Positions 50,345 to 59,106 of a stretch of 64,000 bases of DNA are shown here, piece by piece; position 1 is the first letter of the stretch; each line of letters opens with the position of its first letter. The translations under genes and the position numbers were made by a program. This DNA comes from Paenibacillus cymbidii (GTDB lineage: Bacteria > Bacillota > Bacilli > Paenibacillales > NBRC-103111). The notes under the pieces are model-generated. The model was not told the DNA's origin. It did no database searches and worked only from the letters and a program-made list of their open reading frames with translations. The stretch covers positions 154,953-218,952 of the forward strand of contig NZ_SHLX01000014.1 of NCBI RefSeq assembly GCF_004764705.1, in the 5' to 3' direction.

Positions 50345-51652
50345 CTAGCCGACGACTGCTTTTTCGACGTCCTTGACGCCGCTGTGGATCGTTTGGAACA
50401 AGTCTTCGATATCCTTCTCTTCGATGCAGGAGAAAGCGACGCGCAAATCGGTTTCGCCGAGCGCAATCGTGCCGACGCCGTACTTGTCGAGCAGGTGGAC
50501 GCGCAGCGTTTCGGCATTTACGGTCAGCAGCTTCAGACACATGAAATAACCGGAGTTGAACGGATAGTACTCCCAGACGCCGTCGAACTTGCCGCTGTCG
50601 AGCAACGACTTGACGCGGTTGGCGCGGCCTTTCATGATGTCGTACTTCTCTTTCTTCTGCGCTTCGAATTCCGGCGATTGCAGCGCCTTCAGCACGAACG
50701 TCTGCGACGGGTGCGGTCCGCTTGAAATGGTGGCGCGGATAATGCCCATCGTCTTCTGCTCCAGCGCGGCCAGAATGGCGTCGTTGCTCGCCGCGTAGGT
50801 GATGAAGCCGACGCGGAAGCCCCACACGTACTCTTCCTTGGTTGCTCCGTCAACCTTCACGGCCAGCACGCGCGGATGCACGTCGGCCAGCGCGCCGAAC
50901 AGCGACTCGTGCAGCGAGTCCTCGAAGAACAAGCCGTAGTACGCGTCGTCCGTGACGGCAACGATGTTGATGCCGGCTTCGGCGCCTTCCTTGATGGCGG
51001 CGACGATTTGTTTGCCCTCTTCCGCTCCGGGCGTGTAACCGGTCGGGTTGTTCGGGAAGTTCAGCACGACGATCGCTTTGCCCTTGTCCTTCTGCGCCAG
51101 GATGGCGTCGCGAAGGCCCGTTGCGTTGAACGTGCCGGACTCGTTGTACAGCGGGAAATTGACGGTAACGGCGCCGCGGCGGATGCCGAAGGTCAATTCG
51201 TAGTTTTCCCAGTTTTTGTCCGGGTAGATGACGGCATCGCCTTCGCCTGCGAACAGGTCCGCCACGATGCTGAGGCCGTGCGTCAGCGCGTTCGTGACGA
51301 CCGGGTTGCCGAACTTCTTGCCGGCGAGCGACGGCGTTTCGGCGACGATCTTGTTGCGCCATGCGGCGCGGAGCTCGGGTTTGCCGGCCGGCGGCGCGTA
51401 TTCGTAAATATCTTTGGGCGCATAGGCGGACAAGGTGTCCTGAATCACTTTCAGGTGCATCGGCTGGCCGTTTTCGATGGCGATGCCGATGGTGGCGTTG
51501 TATGTTTTGGCTTTCGTTTTGGCTTCCGCGGATTGGCTCAGAATGCCTTCCTTCGGAAAGTAAATTTGTTTGCCCAAGTTCGAAAGCATGTCGAGAATGT
51601 GCTTGTTTTCGCGTTCCAGCGTGTCGTTCGCCTGTTTGGCCAATGGATTCAT
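50345..51652 (-). CDS. Class I/II PLP aminotransferase
   Basis: 435 residues, ATG with GGAAGGATGACC upstream. Fold-type I marks: YAPPAGKPELRAAWRNKI, NALTHGLSIVADLFAGEGDAVIYPDKNWENY, VVLNFPNNPTGY (cofactor Asn), VTDDAYYGLFFED (Asp/Tyr pair) and the Schiff-base Lys in KVDGATKEEYVWGFRVGFI, with the substrate Arg in LRVAFSCI. The KVDGATKEEYVWGFRVGF signature differs from aspartate aminotransferase, so the substrate is open. Probably cytoplasmic amino-acid metabolism; monocistronic. Confidence 0.9.
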   Translation of the reverse strand: MNPLAKQANDTLERENKHILDMLSNLGKQIYFPKEGILSQSAEAKTKAKTYNATIGIAIENGQPMHLKVIQDTLSAYAPKDIYEYAPPAGKPELRAAWRNKIVAETPSLAGKKFGNPVVTNALTHGLSIVADLFAGEGDAVIYPDKNWENYELTFGIRRGAVTVNFPLYNESGTFNATGLRDAILAQKDKGKAIVVLNFPNNPTGYTPGAEEGKQIVAAIKEGAEAGINIVAVTDDAYYGLFFEDSLHESLFGALADVHPRVLAVKVDGATKEEYVWGFRVGFITYAASNDAILAALEQKTMGIIRATISSGPHPSQTFVLKALQSPEFEAQKKEKYDIMKGRANRVKSLLDSGKFDGVWEYYPFNSGYFMCLKLLTVNAETLRVHLLDKYGVGTIALGETDLRVAFSCIEEKDIEDLFQTIHSGVKDVEKAVVG

Positions 51653-51820
51653 GGGAGGTCATCCTTCCAAAGCGTCATTTTCGCTCAATATTATACCATT
51701 TTTGCCGGCACGAGTCACGGATAGATCGCCTGTCGCTTCGCCGGCATCCCGCCGGGAGGCTGCAGGTGCCGGGCAAGCCCGTTTGTTGAGCGGGAAACGA
51801 TTCGAAACGTGCCGCCTCCC

Positions 51821-52015
51821 AAAATAGCCCATAAAAAATGGCCTATTTGCCCTTTTCGGCAACGCTCGTCGAAAATAGCCAGTGAAAACACTGGTTATTT
51901 TGTCCATTTCACCGCAGAATCGACCATTTCAGCGAAATAGCCAGCGATTTCACTGGCTATTTTGTTGCGATGGCCCGTTTCGGGCGAAATAGCCAATCAA
52001 ACATGGCTTATTTTG
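51821..52015 (+). repeat. Four-palindrome intergenic module, copy D (forward)
   Basis: P1 AAATAGCCCATAAAAAATGGCCTATTT, P2 AAATAGCCAGTGAAAACACTGGTTATTT, P3 GCGAAATAGCCAGCGATTTCACTGGCTATTTTG, P4 AAATAGCCAATCAAACATGGCTTATTT. Lies between divergent genes, which argues against a pure terminator role. Confidence 0.85.
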
Positions 52016-52016
52016 A

Positions 52017-52640
52017 AACACGTCCAATTAGCCTGCCAAAGAGAGCCGTTTTTCGCTTCGACAACAGGCCGGAAAACAAAAGAGAGTAACGTGTTTGTCC
52101 TGCATAGGGGGTTAACTGGCATAGTGTGAAGTTGGAGAGGGAAGGTATTGTTGGAGCGGTGATGGGCGCGCTCATGTAGCACTGGCGTCGCGGCAAACGG
52201 GGAGTGAGATGTGGAGCGGCTGTGTTCCATGACGGTGAGAATTTCGGAGAGGCTGTTCTGTTCAAGTGGACCGGCCGGAAAAGGCTGACGAAGGAAGGGA
52301 GGGAGCGACGAGCGGCGAGCGGCGAGCGGTATCAGGGGCACGGACGAGTAAACGAATGGTGACGGAGGATAAGGCGGCATAGCGAATAGATGGCGCAACG
52401 AGGGCACGGACGATGGAAGGGAAGCGTGGCAAGGCAGCGGCAAGGTAACGAAACCGAGGCGGGTGCAGCAGAACAAACGGAGCCAAAGAAAAACCACACC
52501 CATAAACGAAAAAAACGATACAAATAAACCTCGCATCGAGTTAAGTTTCAAAAAATATTCAATATGCAACTCCAAGCAGGAGTTGGTGGTGCTTCGTTTC
52601 TTATAATAATAGAATAACACACGGCAAAGAAACAGTCTAG
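52017..52640. other. Non-coding stretch before the ABC-2 exporter operon
   Basis: About 620 bases without a supportable gene. A 207-codon frame on the minus strand has low-complexity Pro/Ser/Leu text, no family signature and no ribosome site. There is a short tandem GAGCGGC repeat at ~52308-52330. The exporter promoter should be near the right end but no clear -35/-10 pair stands out. Confidence 0.45.
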
Positions 52641-52710
52641 TGTTTTTTTGCGATTTTCGCTATATTTTTTCTGTTGCTTCGAAGGGCCACAATGTAAACC
52701 GGAGGTGGAT

Positions 52711-53484
52711 ATGGTTTCGATTACGGTCGCACGCAAGTCGTATGCCCGCAATTTGTTGTACCGCAAGGCGCATGTGATGCGCACGCTCGCCAGCATCGTG
52801 TTCGGCTTCATCTATGTGTCGGTGTGGACCGGCGTCGGCAAGCCGGAGGCGCTCGGCGAATACGGCATGCAGGGCATGATCAGCTACATCGCCTTTAATC
52901 AGGCCTGCATCTGGCTGATGTTTCCGACGAACGGCCTCGGCATGGACGAACTCGTGCGCACGGGCCAAATCTCGCTCGAGCTGCTGAAGCCGATGCACCT
53001 GTACCGCTATTTGACCAGCCGGGAATGGGGGCAGATGGCGTATCAGTTCGTCTACACCTCGATCCCCATCTACCTGGTTTACCTGGTCCTGCTTCACATT
53101 CGCACTCCGGAACGGCCGGCGACATGGCTGTACACAATGCTGGCGCTGGCCTGCACCGCCTACCTGTCAGTCGCCATCGCTTATTTGATCGGCGTTACGG
53201 CGCTCTGGACGACGGAGTCGCGGTTTCTCGGCTACGTCCACCATTCCCTCAACATACTGCTGGGAGGTTTCCTCATCCCGGTCGAATGGCTGCCGGGCTG
53301 GCTGCGCGTCATGGCCGTCTACACGCCTTATTCCTGCCTGCAATATTTGCCCACCCGCCTGTACCTGGAAATGGACTCGCCGCTCGTGCTGTGGCGACCG
53401 CTGTTCTGGTGCGCGCTGCTGACCGGCGCTTGCTTTGCTTTTACGCATGTCATGCGGCGCAAACTGGAGGTGCAGGGAGGGTGA
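52711..53484 (+). CDS. ABC-2 type transporter permease (first)
   Basis: 257 residues from the ATG at 52711 with GGAGGTGG upstream. Six hydrophobic helices; cytoplasmic loop DELVRTGQISLELLKPMHLYRYLTSREWGQMAYQ and GGFLIPVEWLPGWLRVMAVYTPYSCLQYLPTRLYL are typical of the DUF990/ABC-2 permease pairs of Bacillota. With the next permease and the ATPase at 54848 it forms an exporter of unknown cargo. Confidence 0.9.
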   Translation: MVSITVARKSYARNLLYRKAHVMRTLASIVFGFIYVSVWTGVGKPEALGEYGMQGMISYIAFNQACIWLMFPTNGLGMDELVRTGQISLELLKPMHLYRYLTSREWGQMAYQFVYTSIPIYLVYLVLLHIRTPERPATWLYTMLALACTAYLSVAIAYLIGVTALWTTESRFLGYVHHSLNILLGGFLIPVEWLPGWLRVMAVYTPYSCLQYLPTRLYLEMDSPLVLWRPLFWCALLTGACFAFTHVMRRKLEVQGG

Positions 53485-53486
53485 AC

Positions 53487-54272
53487 ATGCTTCGTCTTTA
53501 TGTACAGCTGGCGCGGGCCAGTTTGCGCGGGCAAATGCAATACAAGTTCAACTTCATCTTTTCCAGCGTGATGGTTGTGTTCATGTTCGGCATCGAATTC
53601 GCCACGATTGGCATCGTCGTCGCCCGCTTCGGCGGGATCAAAGGCTGGGATGTGTACCAGGTCGGCTATTTGTTTGCGATCATGATGTTCGTTCGGGCGT
53701 TTTACCGGATGCTGGCGGGCGAAGTGAATTATTTCGAAAAATACCTCGTCGAGGGCAACCTCGACCAATTGCTGCTTCGGCCGGTACCGGTGCTGCTCGT
53801 CCTGACGACGCGGCAGTTCCGTCCGATGCTCGGCGAGTTGGTGTTGGGCGGCGCAACGATTGCGATTTGCATCGGCCATATGATCGCGGCGGAGCAGGTG
53901 ACGTGGATCGCGATCCCGCTTACGGCGGTCGTTGTGGTCAGCGGCACGACCATTTTGTTCGCTATCGGGCTAGCGACGGCGACCGTCGGCTTCTGGACAC
54001 ATCGCATCGACGATTTGCAGCGCATGACCGACGACGCCGCATCGACGGCAAGCCGGCTGCCGCTGACGATTTACCCCGGCTGGCTGCGCATCGGCCTGCT
54101 GACGGTGGTGCCGACCGGCTTCGCCGCTTACGTGCCGTCGCTGTATGTTATCCGCCACGAAGCCGGCGTCTGGGTTTTGCTGGCCACTTTGGCGGTAGCA
54201 GGGGTGCTGCTTGCGGGGGCGCTCAAGTTTTGGCGGTTCGGCATCGCGCATTATCAAAGCACAGGAACGTAA
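53487..54272 (+). CDS. ABC-2 type transporter permease (second)
   Basis: 261 residues from the ATG at 53487, two bases after the previous stop, with AGGGAGGG overlapping that stop. Six helices; GEVNYFEKYLVEGNLDQLLLRPVPVLLVLTTRQFRP matches the partner loop of the first permease, LPLTIYPGWLRIGLLTVVPTGFAAYVPSLYVI the conserved last part. Heterodimer partner. Confidence 0.9.
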   Translation: MLRLYVQLARASLRGQMQYKFNFIFSSVMVVFMFGIEFATIGIVVARFGGIKGWDVYQVGYLFAIMMFVRAFYRMLAGEVNYFEKYLVEGNLDQLLLRPVPVLLVLTTRQFRPMLGELVLGGATIAICIGHMIAAEQVTWIAIPLTAVVVVSGTTILFAIGLATATVGFWTHRIDDLQRMTDDAASTASRLPLTIYPGWLRIGLLTVVPTGFAAYVPSLYVIRHEAGVWVLLATLAVAGVLLAGALKFWRFGIAHYQSTGT

Positions 54273-54284
54273 AGGAGGAGCGGC

Positions 54285-54851
54285 ATGATTCACATCGAAA
54301 CGGCGCGGCTTCGCCTGCGCGACTGGAAGGAAGCGGATCTGGCGCCATTTTGCCGGATGAATGCGGATGAGGAAGTGATGAGGTTCATGCTGAAACCGTT
54401 GTCGACGGAAGAAACGACGGCGTTCTATCTATCGATTCGGGCGGAGCATCACGAATGCGGTTATGGGCGATATGCGGTGGAGGAAAAAGAGAGCGGCGCC
54501 TGGATCGGGTTTATCGGCTTCCGGCGCGTGACGTTCGAAGCGGAGTTTGCCCCGTGCATCGAAATCGGATGGCGGCTGCAGCAAGCGGCATGGGGGCAAG
54601 GGTACGCCACGGAAGGGGCCAAAGCGTGCTTGCGGCACGGCTTTGGGCAGCTTGGCTTTTCGGAAGTGCACAGCTTTACGGCAACCGTCAACCTCCCATC
54701 GCAAAATGTGATGAACAAAATCGGTCTGCAGCGGGTCGGTTTGTTCGATCATCCGAAGGTGGAGCCCGGCCACCCGTTGCGGGAGCACGTGCTTTACCGC
54801 GCGGACCGGGACAACTGGCTGGCGGCCTTTGAAGGAGGGGGATCGCGATGA
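54285..54851 (+). CDS. GNAT acetyltransferase (RimJ/RimL type) inside the exporter operon
   Basis: 188 residues, ATG with AAAGGAGGAGCGG upstream. IHIETARLRLRDWKEADLAPFCRMNADEEVMRFM, motif A IEIGWRLQQAAWGQGYATEGAKACLRHGF, motif B VNLPSQNVMNKIGLQRVG. It stands between the permeases and the ATPase gene and overlaps the latter by ATGA, so it is cotranscribed. It could acetylate an exported compound or be a passenger. Confidence 0.92.
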   Translation: MIHIETARLRLRDWKEADLAPFCRMNADEEVMRFMLKPLSTEETTAFYLSIRAEHHECGYGRYAVEEKESGAWIGFIGFRRVTFEAEFAPCIEIGWRLQQAAWGQGYATEGAKACLRHGFGQLGFSEVHSFTATVNLPSQNVMNKIGLQRVGLFDHPKVEPGHPLREHVLYRADRDNWLAAFEGGGSR

Positions 54852-55831
54852 CGATGATTGCGGCGCGCGCGTTGCGCAAAACATTCCGCCTCTCCGCGGC
54901 CAAAGCAGGCAAAATGTCAGGCTTGCGGACGCTGTTCTCGCGCGAGTACAAGGAAGTGGAGGCGGTCAGGGACGTGTCGTTCGACATCGCCGAAGGCGAG
55001 TTCGTCGCCTACATCGGGCCGAACGGCGCCGGCAAATCGACGACGATCAAAATGCTGTGCGGCATCCTCCACCCGACGTCCGGCTCCGTCGAAGTCGGCG
55101 GGCTGAGTCCGCAGCTGTACCGCACCCGAGTCGTCCGCCGGCTCGGCGTTGTGTTCGGGCAGCGGTCGCAGCTGTGGTGGGACTTGCCGGTGCGCGACTC
55201 GTTCGACATCCTGGCGGCGCTGTACAAGCTGGACCGCGCCCGTTATGCGCGGCAGCTGCACAATTTGACCGGGATGCTGCAGCTCGGCGAATTTCTCGCC
55301 GCGCCGGCGCGCAAGCTGTCGCTTGGCCAGCGCATGCGCGCCGATCTTGCGGCCGCTCTGCTGCACGAGCCGCAGGTGCTGTTCCTCGACGAGCCGACGA
55401 TCGGGCTCGACGTGCATGCGAAGAAGCAGATTCGCGATTATTTGCGCCGGCTGAATCAGGAGCAGGGGACCACGATTCTGCTGACGACGCACGATATGGA
55501 CGATATCGAGCAACTGTGCCGCCGCGTCATTGTCATCAACCACGGCGCCGTCATCTACGACGGTTCGCTAGACCTGCTGCGCGACCGGATCGGCCTGCCG
55601 ACGTTGATGAAGATTGCCTATCGGGACGAGGTGCGGCTGCCGGAGAATGCGTCGGGAAGCGGCAGGGCATTCGAAATTGTCGCAGCCGAAGACAGGCGCA
55701 TTACCGTCGCGTGCAACCGCAAGGAAATGACGGCCATGGAAGTGCTGCGCATCGCAAGCGAATGGGGCGTCATCGAAGACGTGCATATGGAGGAGCCCGA
55801 TTTCGAGGACGTCATCGACAGGGTTTATTGA
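54848..55831 (+). CDS. ABC transporter ATP-binding protein (ABC-2 exporter)
   Basis: 327 residues. Walker A GPNGAGKS (57-64), Q-loop near VVFGQRSQLWW, signature LSLGQRMRADLAAAL, Walker B VLFLDEPTIGLDVHAKKQI, switch His in LLTTHDMDDIEQL. An insertion of ~20 residues before Walker A (KAGKMSGLRTLFSREYKEVEAVRDVSF) is typical for ATPases paired with DUF990 permeases. The C-terminal ~85 residues form an accessory domain. Completes the exporter. Confidence 0.95.
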   Translation: MTMIAARALRKTFRLSAAKAGKMSGLRTLFSREYKEVEAVRDVSFDIAEGEFVAYIGPNGAGKSTTIKMLCGILHPTSGSVEVGGLSPQLYRTRVVRRLGVVFGQRSQLWWDLPVRDSFDILAALYKLDRARYARQLHNLTGMLQLGEFLAAPARKLSLGQRMRADLAAALLHEPQVLFLDEPTIGLDVHAKKQIRDYLRRLNQEQGTTILLTTHDMDDIEQLCRRVIVINHGAVIYDGSLDLLRDRIGLPTLMKIAYRDEVRLPENASGSGRAFEIVAAEDRRITVACNRKEMTAMEVLRIASEWGVIEDVHMEEPDFEDVIDRVY

Positions 55832-55954
55832 TCGATCCGGCATGAAAGCCTTTGCACAAAAAAGAAGGATTATCCGGCCGGAAGTCAAATAATCATAAAC
55901 AACAGAAACTTGCGCTCGAATACGGCTCGCTTAGGCGACGGAAGGCGGTTCGCG

Positions 55955-57067
55955 ATGGTGCTGTTGGTATTGTGCGTTATTGGCTGCCTGGCGGGAATGT
56001 GGCTGTTCCGAAACAATCGGCTTGCCGCGGATGCTGCGTCCGGTGCAGAGGACGGGAAAGCTCCTAAGGAGCGGAAGCTGTCCGTCATTATTCCGGCGCG
56101 CAACGAACAGGTTAATTTGCCCCACTTGCTCGGCTCGTTGCGGGAGATGACGTTCACCCCCCACGAAATTATCGTCGTTGACGATTTTTCGGACGACCGC
56201 ACGTACGAAATCGCCGCCTCATTCGGCGTCACCGTCATCCGCAATACCGAGCTGCCGCCGGGCTGGACGGGCAAAAACTGGGCCGTCTGGAACGGCTACC
56301 GGCAGGCTACGGGCGATCTTATCGCGTTTCTCGACGCGGATATTCGGCTGGCGCCGGATGCGCTGGCCGCGCTGATCGCCACGCGCGACCGCTGCGGCGG
56401 CGTTATTTCCGTCGTACCGTTCCACTACACGGAGAAGCTGTACGAACGGCTGGCGCTGGTGACCAATCTGCTCGGCGCCTTCGCTTTTACGTCGCCGGCG
56501 GAGCGGCGCAATCCGCGCAAAGGGCTTTACGGCTCCTGCATCGTGACGACGAGGGAGGATTACGAGCTGGTCAGCGGCCACTCCAGCGTGCGGGGCGAGC
56601 TGCTGGACGACTTGAACCTTGGCGCCAAATACACGGAAGCGGGCATTCCGGTCACCAATTTTCTCGGCTGCGGGCTGGTGTCGTTCCGCATGTACCCGCA
56701 AGGCATCAGGAGCGAGTTAGAAGGCTTCAGCAAAGGCGCCGTGCTCAGCACGGGCAAGCTGCGGCCGGGGACGATCGTTTGCGTGGCGTTATGGATGATT
56801 GGCCTGATAGCCGCGGAATCGGCGCTTTTCGCCTGGGGCACGTCGTGGGCCGTTCCGCTTGGGATCGCTTATGCCCTCTACACGGCGCAAATCGTACTGT
56901 TTGGCCGTTACGTCGGCAAATTCGGCTGGTTCGTTCCGCTGCTGCATCCGTTATCGACGTTGTTTTTCCTTGTGGTGATGGCGTACTCCGCATACCAGGT
57001 TCTTTTCCTCGGGCACGTAGCCTGGAAAGGGAGGAACGTCAAGGTGGGAGGCAAACCGGGCGCATGA
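55955..57067 (+). CDS. Family 2 glycosyltransferase, membrane-bound (CrtQ-like)
   Basis: 370 residues from the ATG at 55955 (GGAAGG 9 bases upstream; the earlier TTG at 55910 has no ribosome site). N-terminal helix, then GT-A domain: LSVIIPARNEQVNLPHLLGSL, EIIVVDDFSDDRTYEIA, AFLDADIRLAPDAL with the DxD-type motif, and C-terminal helices (~265-360). Layout resembles bacterial GT2 enzymes of carotenoid/terpenoid glycosylation (CrtQ type). Overlaps an acyltransferase-like gene by ATGA, suggesting glycosylation then acylation of a membrane lipid. Confidence 0.85.
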   Translation: MVLLVLCVIGCLAGMWLFRNNRLAADAASGAEDGKAPKERKLSVIIPARNEQVNLPHLLGSLREMTFTPHEIIVVDDFSDDRTYEIAASFGVTVIRNTELPPGWTGKNWAVWNGYRQATGDLIAFLDADIRLAPDALAALIATRDRCGGVISVVPFHYTEKLYERLALVTNLLGAFAFTSPAERRNPRKGLYGSCIVTTREDYELVSGHSSVRGELLDDLNLGAKYTEAGIPVTNFLGCGLVSFRMYPQGIRSELEGFSKGAVLSTGKLRPGTIVCVALWMIGLIAAESALFAWGTSWAVPLGIAYALYTAQIVLFGRYVGKFGWFVPLLHPLSTLFFLVVMAYSAYQVLFLGHVAWKGRNVKVGGKPGA

Positions 57068-57675
57068 ATGCGATATGGACGATCGTTTCTTTTCTGTCGG
57101 GCGCGTGCATGTTTTCTTATTGGCTCGGGAGGCTCGCCCGTACGAATTTGCGCACGGTCGGCGACGGCAACCCGGGCGCCCGCAATTTGTGGGCGTCGCG
57201 CGGTTACCGGTTCGGCCTTGCCGGCGTGGCGCTCGATTTTGCGAAAGGGTATTTGCCTGTATGGCTCTACTTGGCCGGCGGGGGAGAAACGACGTCCGTC
57301 TGGTTCGTGCCGGTTGCGCTGGCGCCGATCGTCGGACACGCGTTTTCTCCTTTTCTCGGTTTCCGGGGCGGCAAGGCGATTGCGGTGACGTTCGGAGTGT
57401 GGAGCGCCGCTTCGTTTGCGGCTTCTTTGGTTTATGCGGTCGTATTGGCGGTGATGTTACTTGCGGGAAGGGCGCTGAACAAAGGGCAGCCCGTGTCCTC
57501 CGCCGCCGATGGCGCTCAGGTTGTGGGCGGGCTGCTTCTGCTGATCATCTTTCTTGCCGTCCGCGGGGATCCGGCGCCCGTGCTCGGGTTAGGGTTCGGC
57601 AACCTGGCATTGCTCGCGTATACGCATCGGCGCGAGCTTCGCCGCGCGTTCGCCGGCGCGGGCCGGGCACCTTAG
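57064..57675 (+). CDS. PlsY-like membrane acyltransferase
   Basis: 203 residues, starting in the stop codon of the glycosyltransferase gene. PlsY motifs: LRTVGDGNPGARNLWASRGYRFGLAGVALDFAKGYLPV and APIVGHAFSPFLGFRGGKAIAVTFG; about five to six helices. PlsY transfers acyl groups from acyl-phosphate to glycerol-3-phosphate. The first motif has GARN where housekeeping PlsY has GATN, and the gene is tied to a glycosyltransferase, so this may be a paralogue with another acceptor. Its stop overlaps the stop of the convergent DinB gene by three bases. Confidence 0.82.
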   Translation: MNAIWTIVSFLSGACMFSYWLGRLARTNLRTVGDGNPGARNLWASRGYRFGLAGVALDFAKGYLPVWLYLAGGGETTSVWFVPVALAPIVGHAFSPFLGFRGGKAIAVTFGVWSAASFAASLVYAVVLAVMLLAGRALNKGQPVSSAADGAQVVGGLLLLIIFLAVRGDPAPVLGLGFGNLALLAYTHRRELRRAFAGAGRAP

Positions 57676-58142
57676 CGGCTGCCGAACCGCTTCAGAAGCG
57701 CAATCGCCTGGTAATGCATACCTTCATGGTACAGGGTATAGGTGAGGAATGCGCCGACCGTGTCCAGCGTGAGCCCCGTACTGGTCGTAAACGGCTCCCT
57801 TGCCGTCTCGTGGAGACGCCCTGCCAGCGTTTGCCGGATTCGCTCCGGCTGCCGGGCCATCATGGCCAGCAGCGTTTCGCCGCTCGGCGGCTCCTCGTTC
57901 CAGTCGGCCGGCTTCGTGCCTCTGGCGAACAGGCGGGGGAAAGCGTCGGGCAGCTCAGTCGGCTCGCCGGCGAACTGAAACGCAAACCGCTCCTGCGATT
58001 GATAAATGTGGCCCAAATTCCAGCGGATGTTGTTGTTGAAGCCTTCCGGCACGCGGTCGAGCGCTTCCTCCGTCAACGTTTGCACGGCGCGCAAGGTTTG
58101 GTTGCGGACGAATGCGACCTGGTCGAACAAGTACGTCTCCAT
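57672..58142 (-). CDS. DinB family protein
   Basis: 156 residues from the ATG at 58142 with AGAGGGATCG upstream; longer frames reaching 58535 are not supported. Four-helix DinB_2 fold with the metal triad: His in NLGHIYQSQERFAF and the two His of YHEGMHYQAI. Members include bacillithiol-dependent transferases and damage-induced proteins of unknown function. Tail-to-tail with the PlsY-like gene. Confidence 0.88.
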   Translation of the reverse strand: METYLFDQVAFVRNQTLRAVQTLTEEALDRVPEGFNNNIRWNLGHIYQSQERFAFQFAGEPTELPDAFPRLFARGTKPADWNEEPPSGETLLAMMARQPERIRQTLAGRLHETAREPFTTSTGLTLDTVGAFLTYTLYHEGMHYQAIALLKRFGSR

Positions 58143-58308
58143 ACGATCCCTCTTTTCCGAAAAATGGGCCTGTCTGCTGTCTCCATTCCAGCATAACGAC
58201 AGCGGCGCGCTTTGACAAGGCGATGCTTGTCGGGATACCCGGCATGCGGTATAGTGTGCTAAATACAGCATTCCCCCTTCATTATGAAAGGAGCGGTGAA
58301 CAGAGGCG

Positions 58309-58884
58309 ATGGAACCGGATCCGATTTTATTCGATATCCCCGAATCGTTCGAAAGCGAGCGGCTGCTGATTCGCGCGCCGCTGCCGAACGACGGGCGGCA
58401 AGTGAACGAAGCCGTGCGGGAAAGCATCGACGAGCTGCGGCCGTGGATGCCCTGGGCGCAGAGCGTGCCCACCGCCGCGCAGTCGGAAGCGAATATTCGC
58501 CATGCGCGGCTGCACTTTCTGCAGCGAACCGACATGAGGCTGCTGCTGTTCGCGAAAGCGAACGGGCAATTGATCGGCAGCAGCGGGTTGCACCAGATCG
58601 ATTGGCGCGTTCGCCGCTTCGAAATCGGCTATTGGCTGCGCACCTCGTGCACGGGCCAGGGCTACATGACAGAAGCGGTGGAGGCGATCGCGCAGTTTGC
58701 GATCGGGCAATTGGCCGCCAACCGGATCGTGATCCGCTGCGACGAGCGAAACGAAAAAAGCAGCCGCGTGGCGGAGCGGCTCGGTTTTAAGCTGGAAGGC
58801 ATCGTTCGCCATGATGAACTCGACGTGGAGGGGCAGCCGCGAAGCACGAAAATTTTCGCCAAGGTAAGAGGCGTCGAGTTTTGA
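58309..58884 (+). CDS. GNAT acetyltransferase (RimJ/RimL type)
   Basis: 191 residues, ATG with AAAGGAGCGG upstream at a distance of ~14. ESERLLIRAPLPNDGRQVNEAVRESIDELRPWMPWA, motif A FEIGYWLRTSCTGQGYMTEAVEAIAQFAI, motif B IRCDERNEKSSRVAERLGFKLEG: the ribosomal-protein-serine-acetyltransferase-like branch. Followed by a reversed palindrome module. Confidence 0.92.
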   Translation: MEPDPILFDIPESFESERLLIRAPLPNDGRQVNEAVRESIDELRPWMPWAQSVPTAAQSEANIRHARLHFLQRTDMRLLLFAKANGQLIGSSGLHQIDWRVRRFEIGYWLRTSCTGQGYMTEAVEAIAQFAIGQLAANRIVIRCDERNEKSSRVAERLGFKLEGIVRHDELDVEGQPRSTKIFAKVRGVEF

Positions 58885-58907
58885 CGGGGTGACGGCACCG
58901 CAATTTT

Positions 58908-59104
58908 CGGAATAGGCCCGATTTTATGGGCTATTTCGCATAAAATGGCCGGCAGCAACAAAATAGCCAGTGAAATCGCTGGCTATTCCGTCGAAAAGGC
59001 CGACCGGAGCACGATTTTCTCCAAATAGCCAGTGTTTTCACTGGCTATTTCCGACGCACCGCATAAAAAGGGACGAATAAGCCATTTTTTGTGGCCTATT
59101 TTTC
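58908..59104 (-). repeat. Four-palindrome intergenic module, copy E (reversed)
   Basis: Read on the plus strand: AATAGGCCCGATTTTATGGGCTATT, AAATAGCCAGTGAAATCGCTGGCTATT, AAATAGCCAGTGTTTTCACTGGCTATTT, AATAAGCCATTTTTTGTGGCCTATT. On the minus strand this is the P1-P2-P3-P4 order of copies A-D with the same ~195-base length. Between convergent genes; its P1 touches the stop of the clamp remnant. Confidence 0.85.
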
Positions 59105-59106
59105 AA

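Noticed and set aside
51997..52620. 207-codon minus-strand frame in the gap before the exporter
   Set aside because: Low-complexity Pro/Ser/Leu text crossing a palindrome module, no start signals and no family resemblance.
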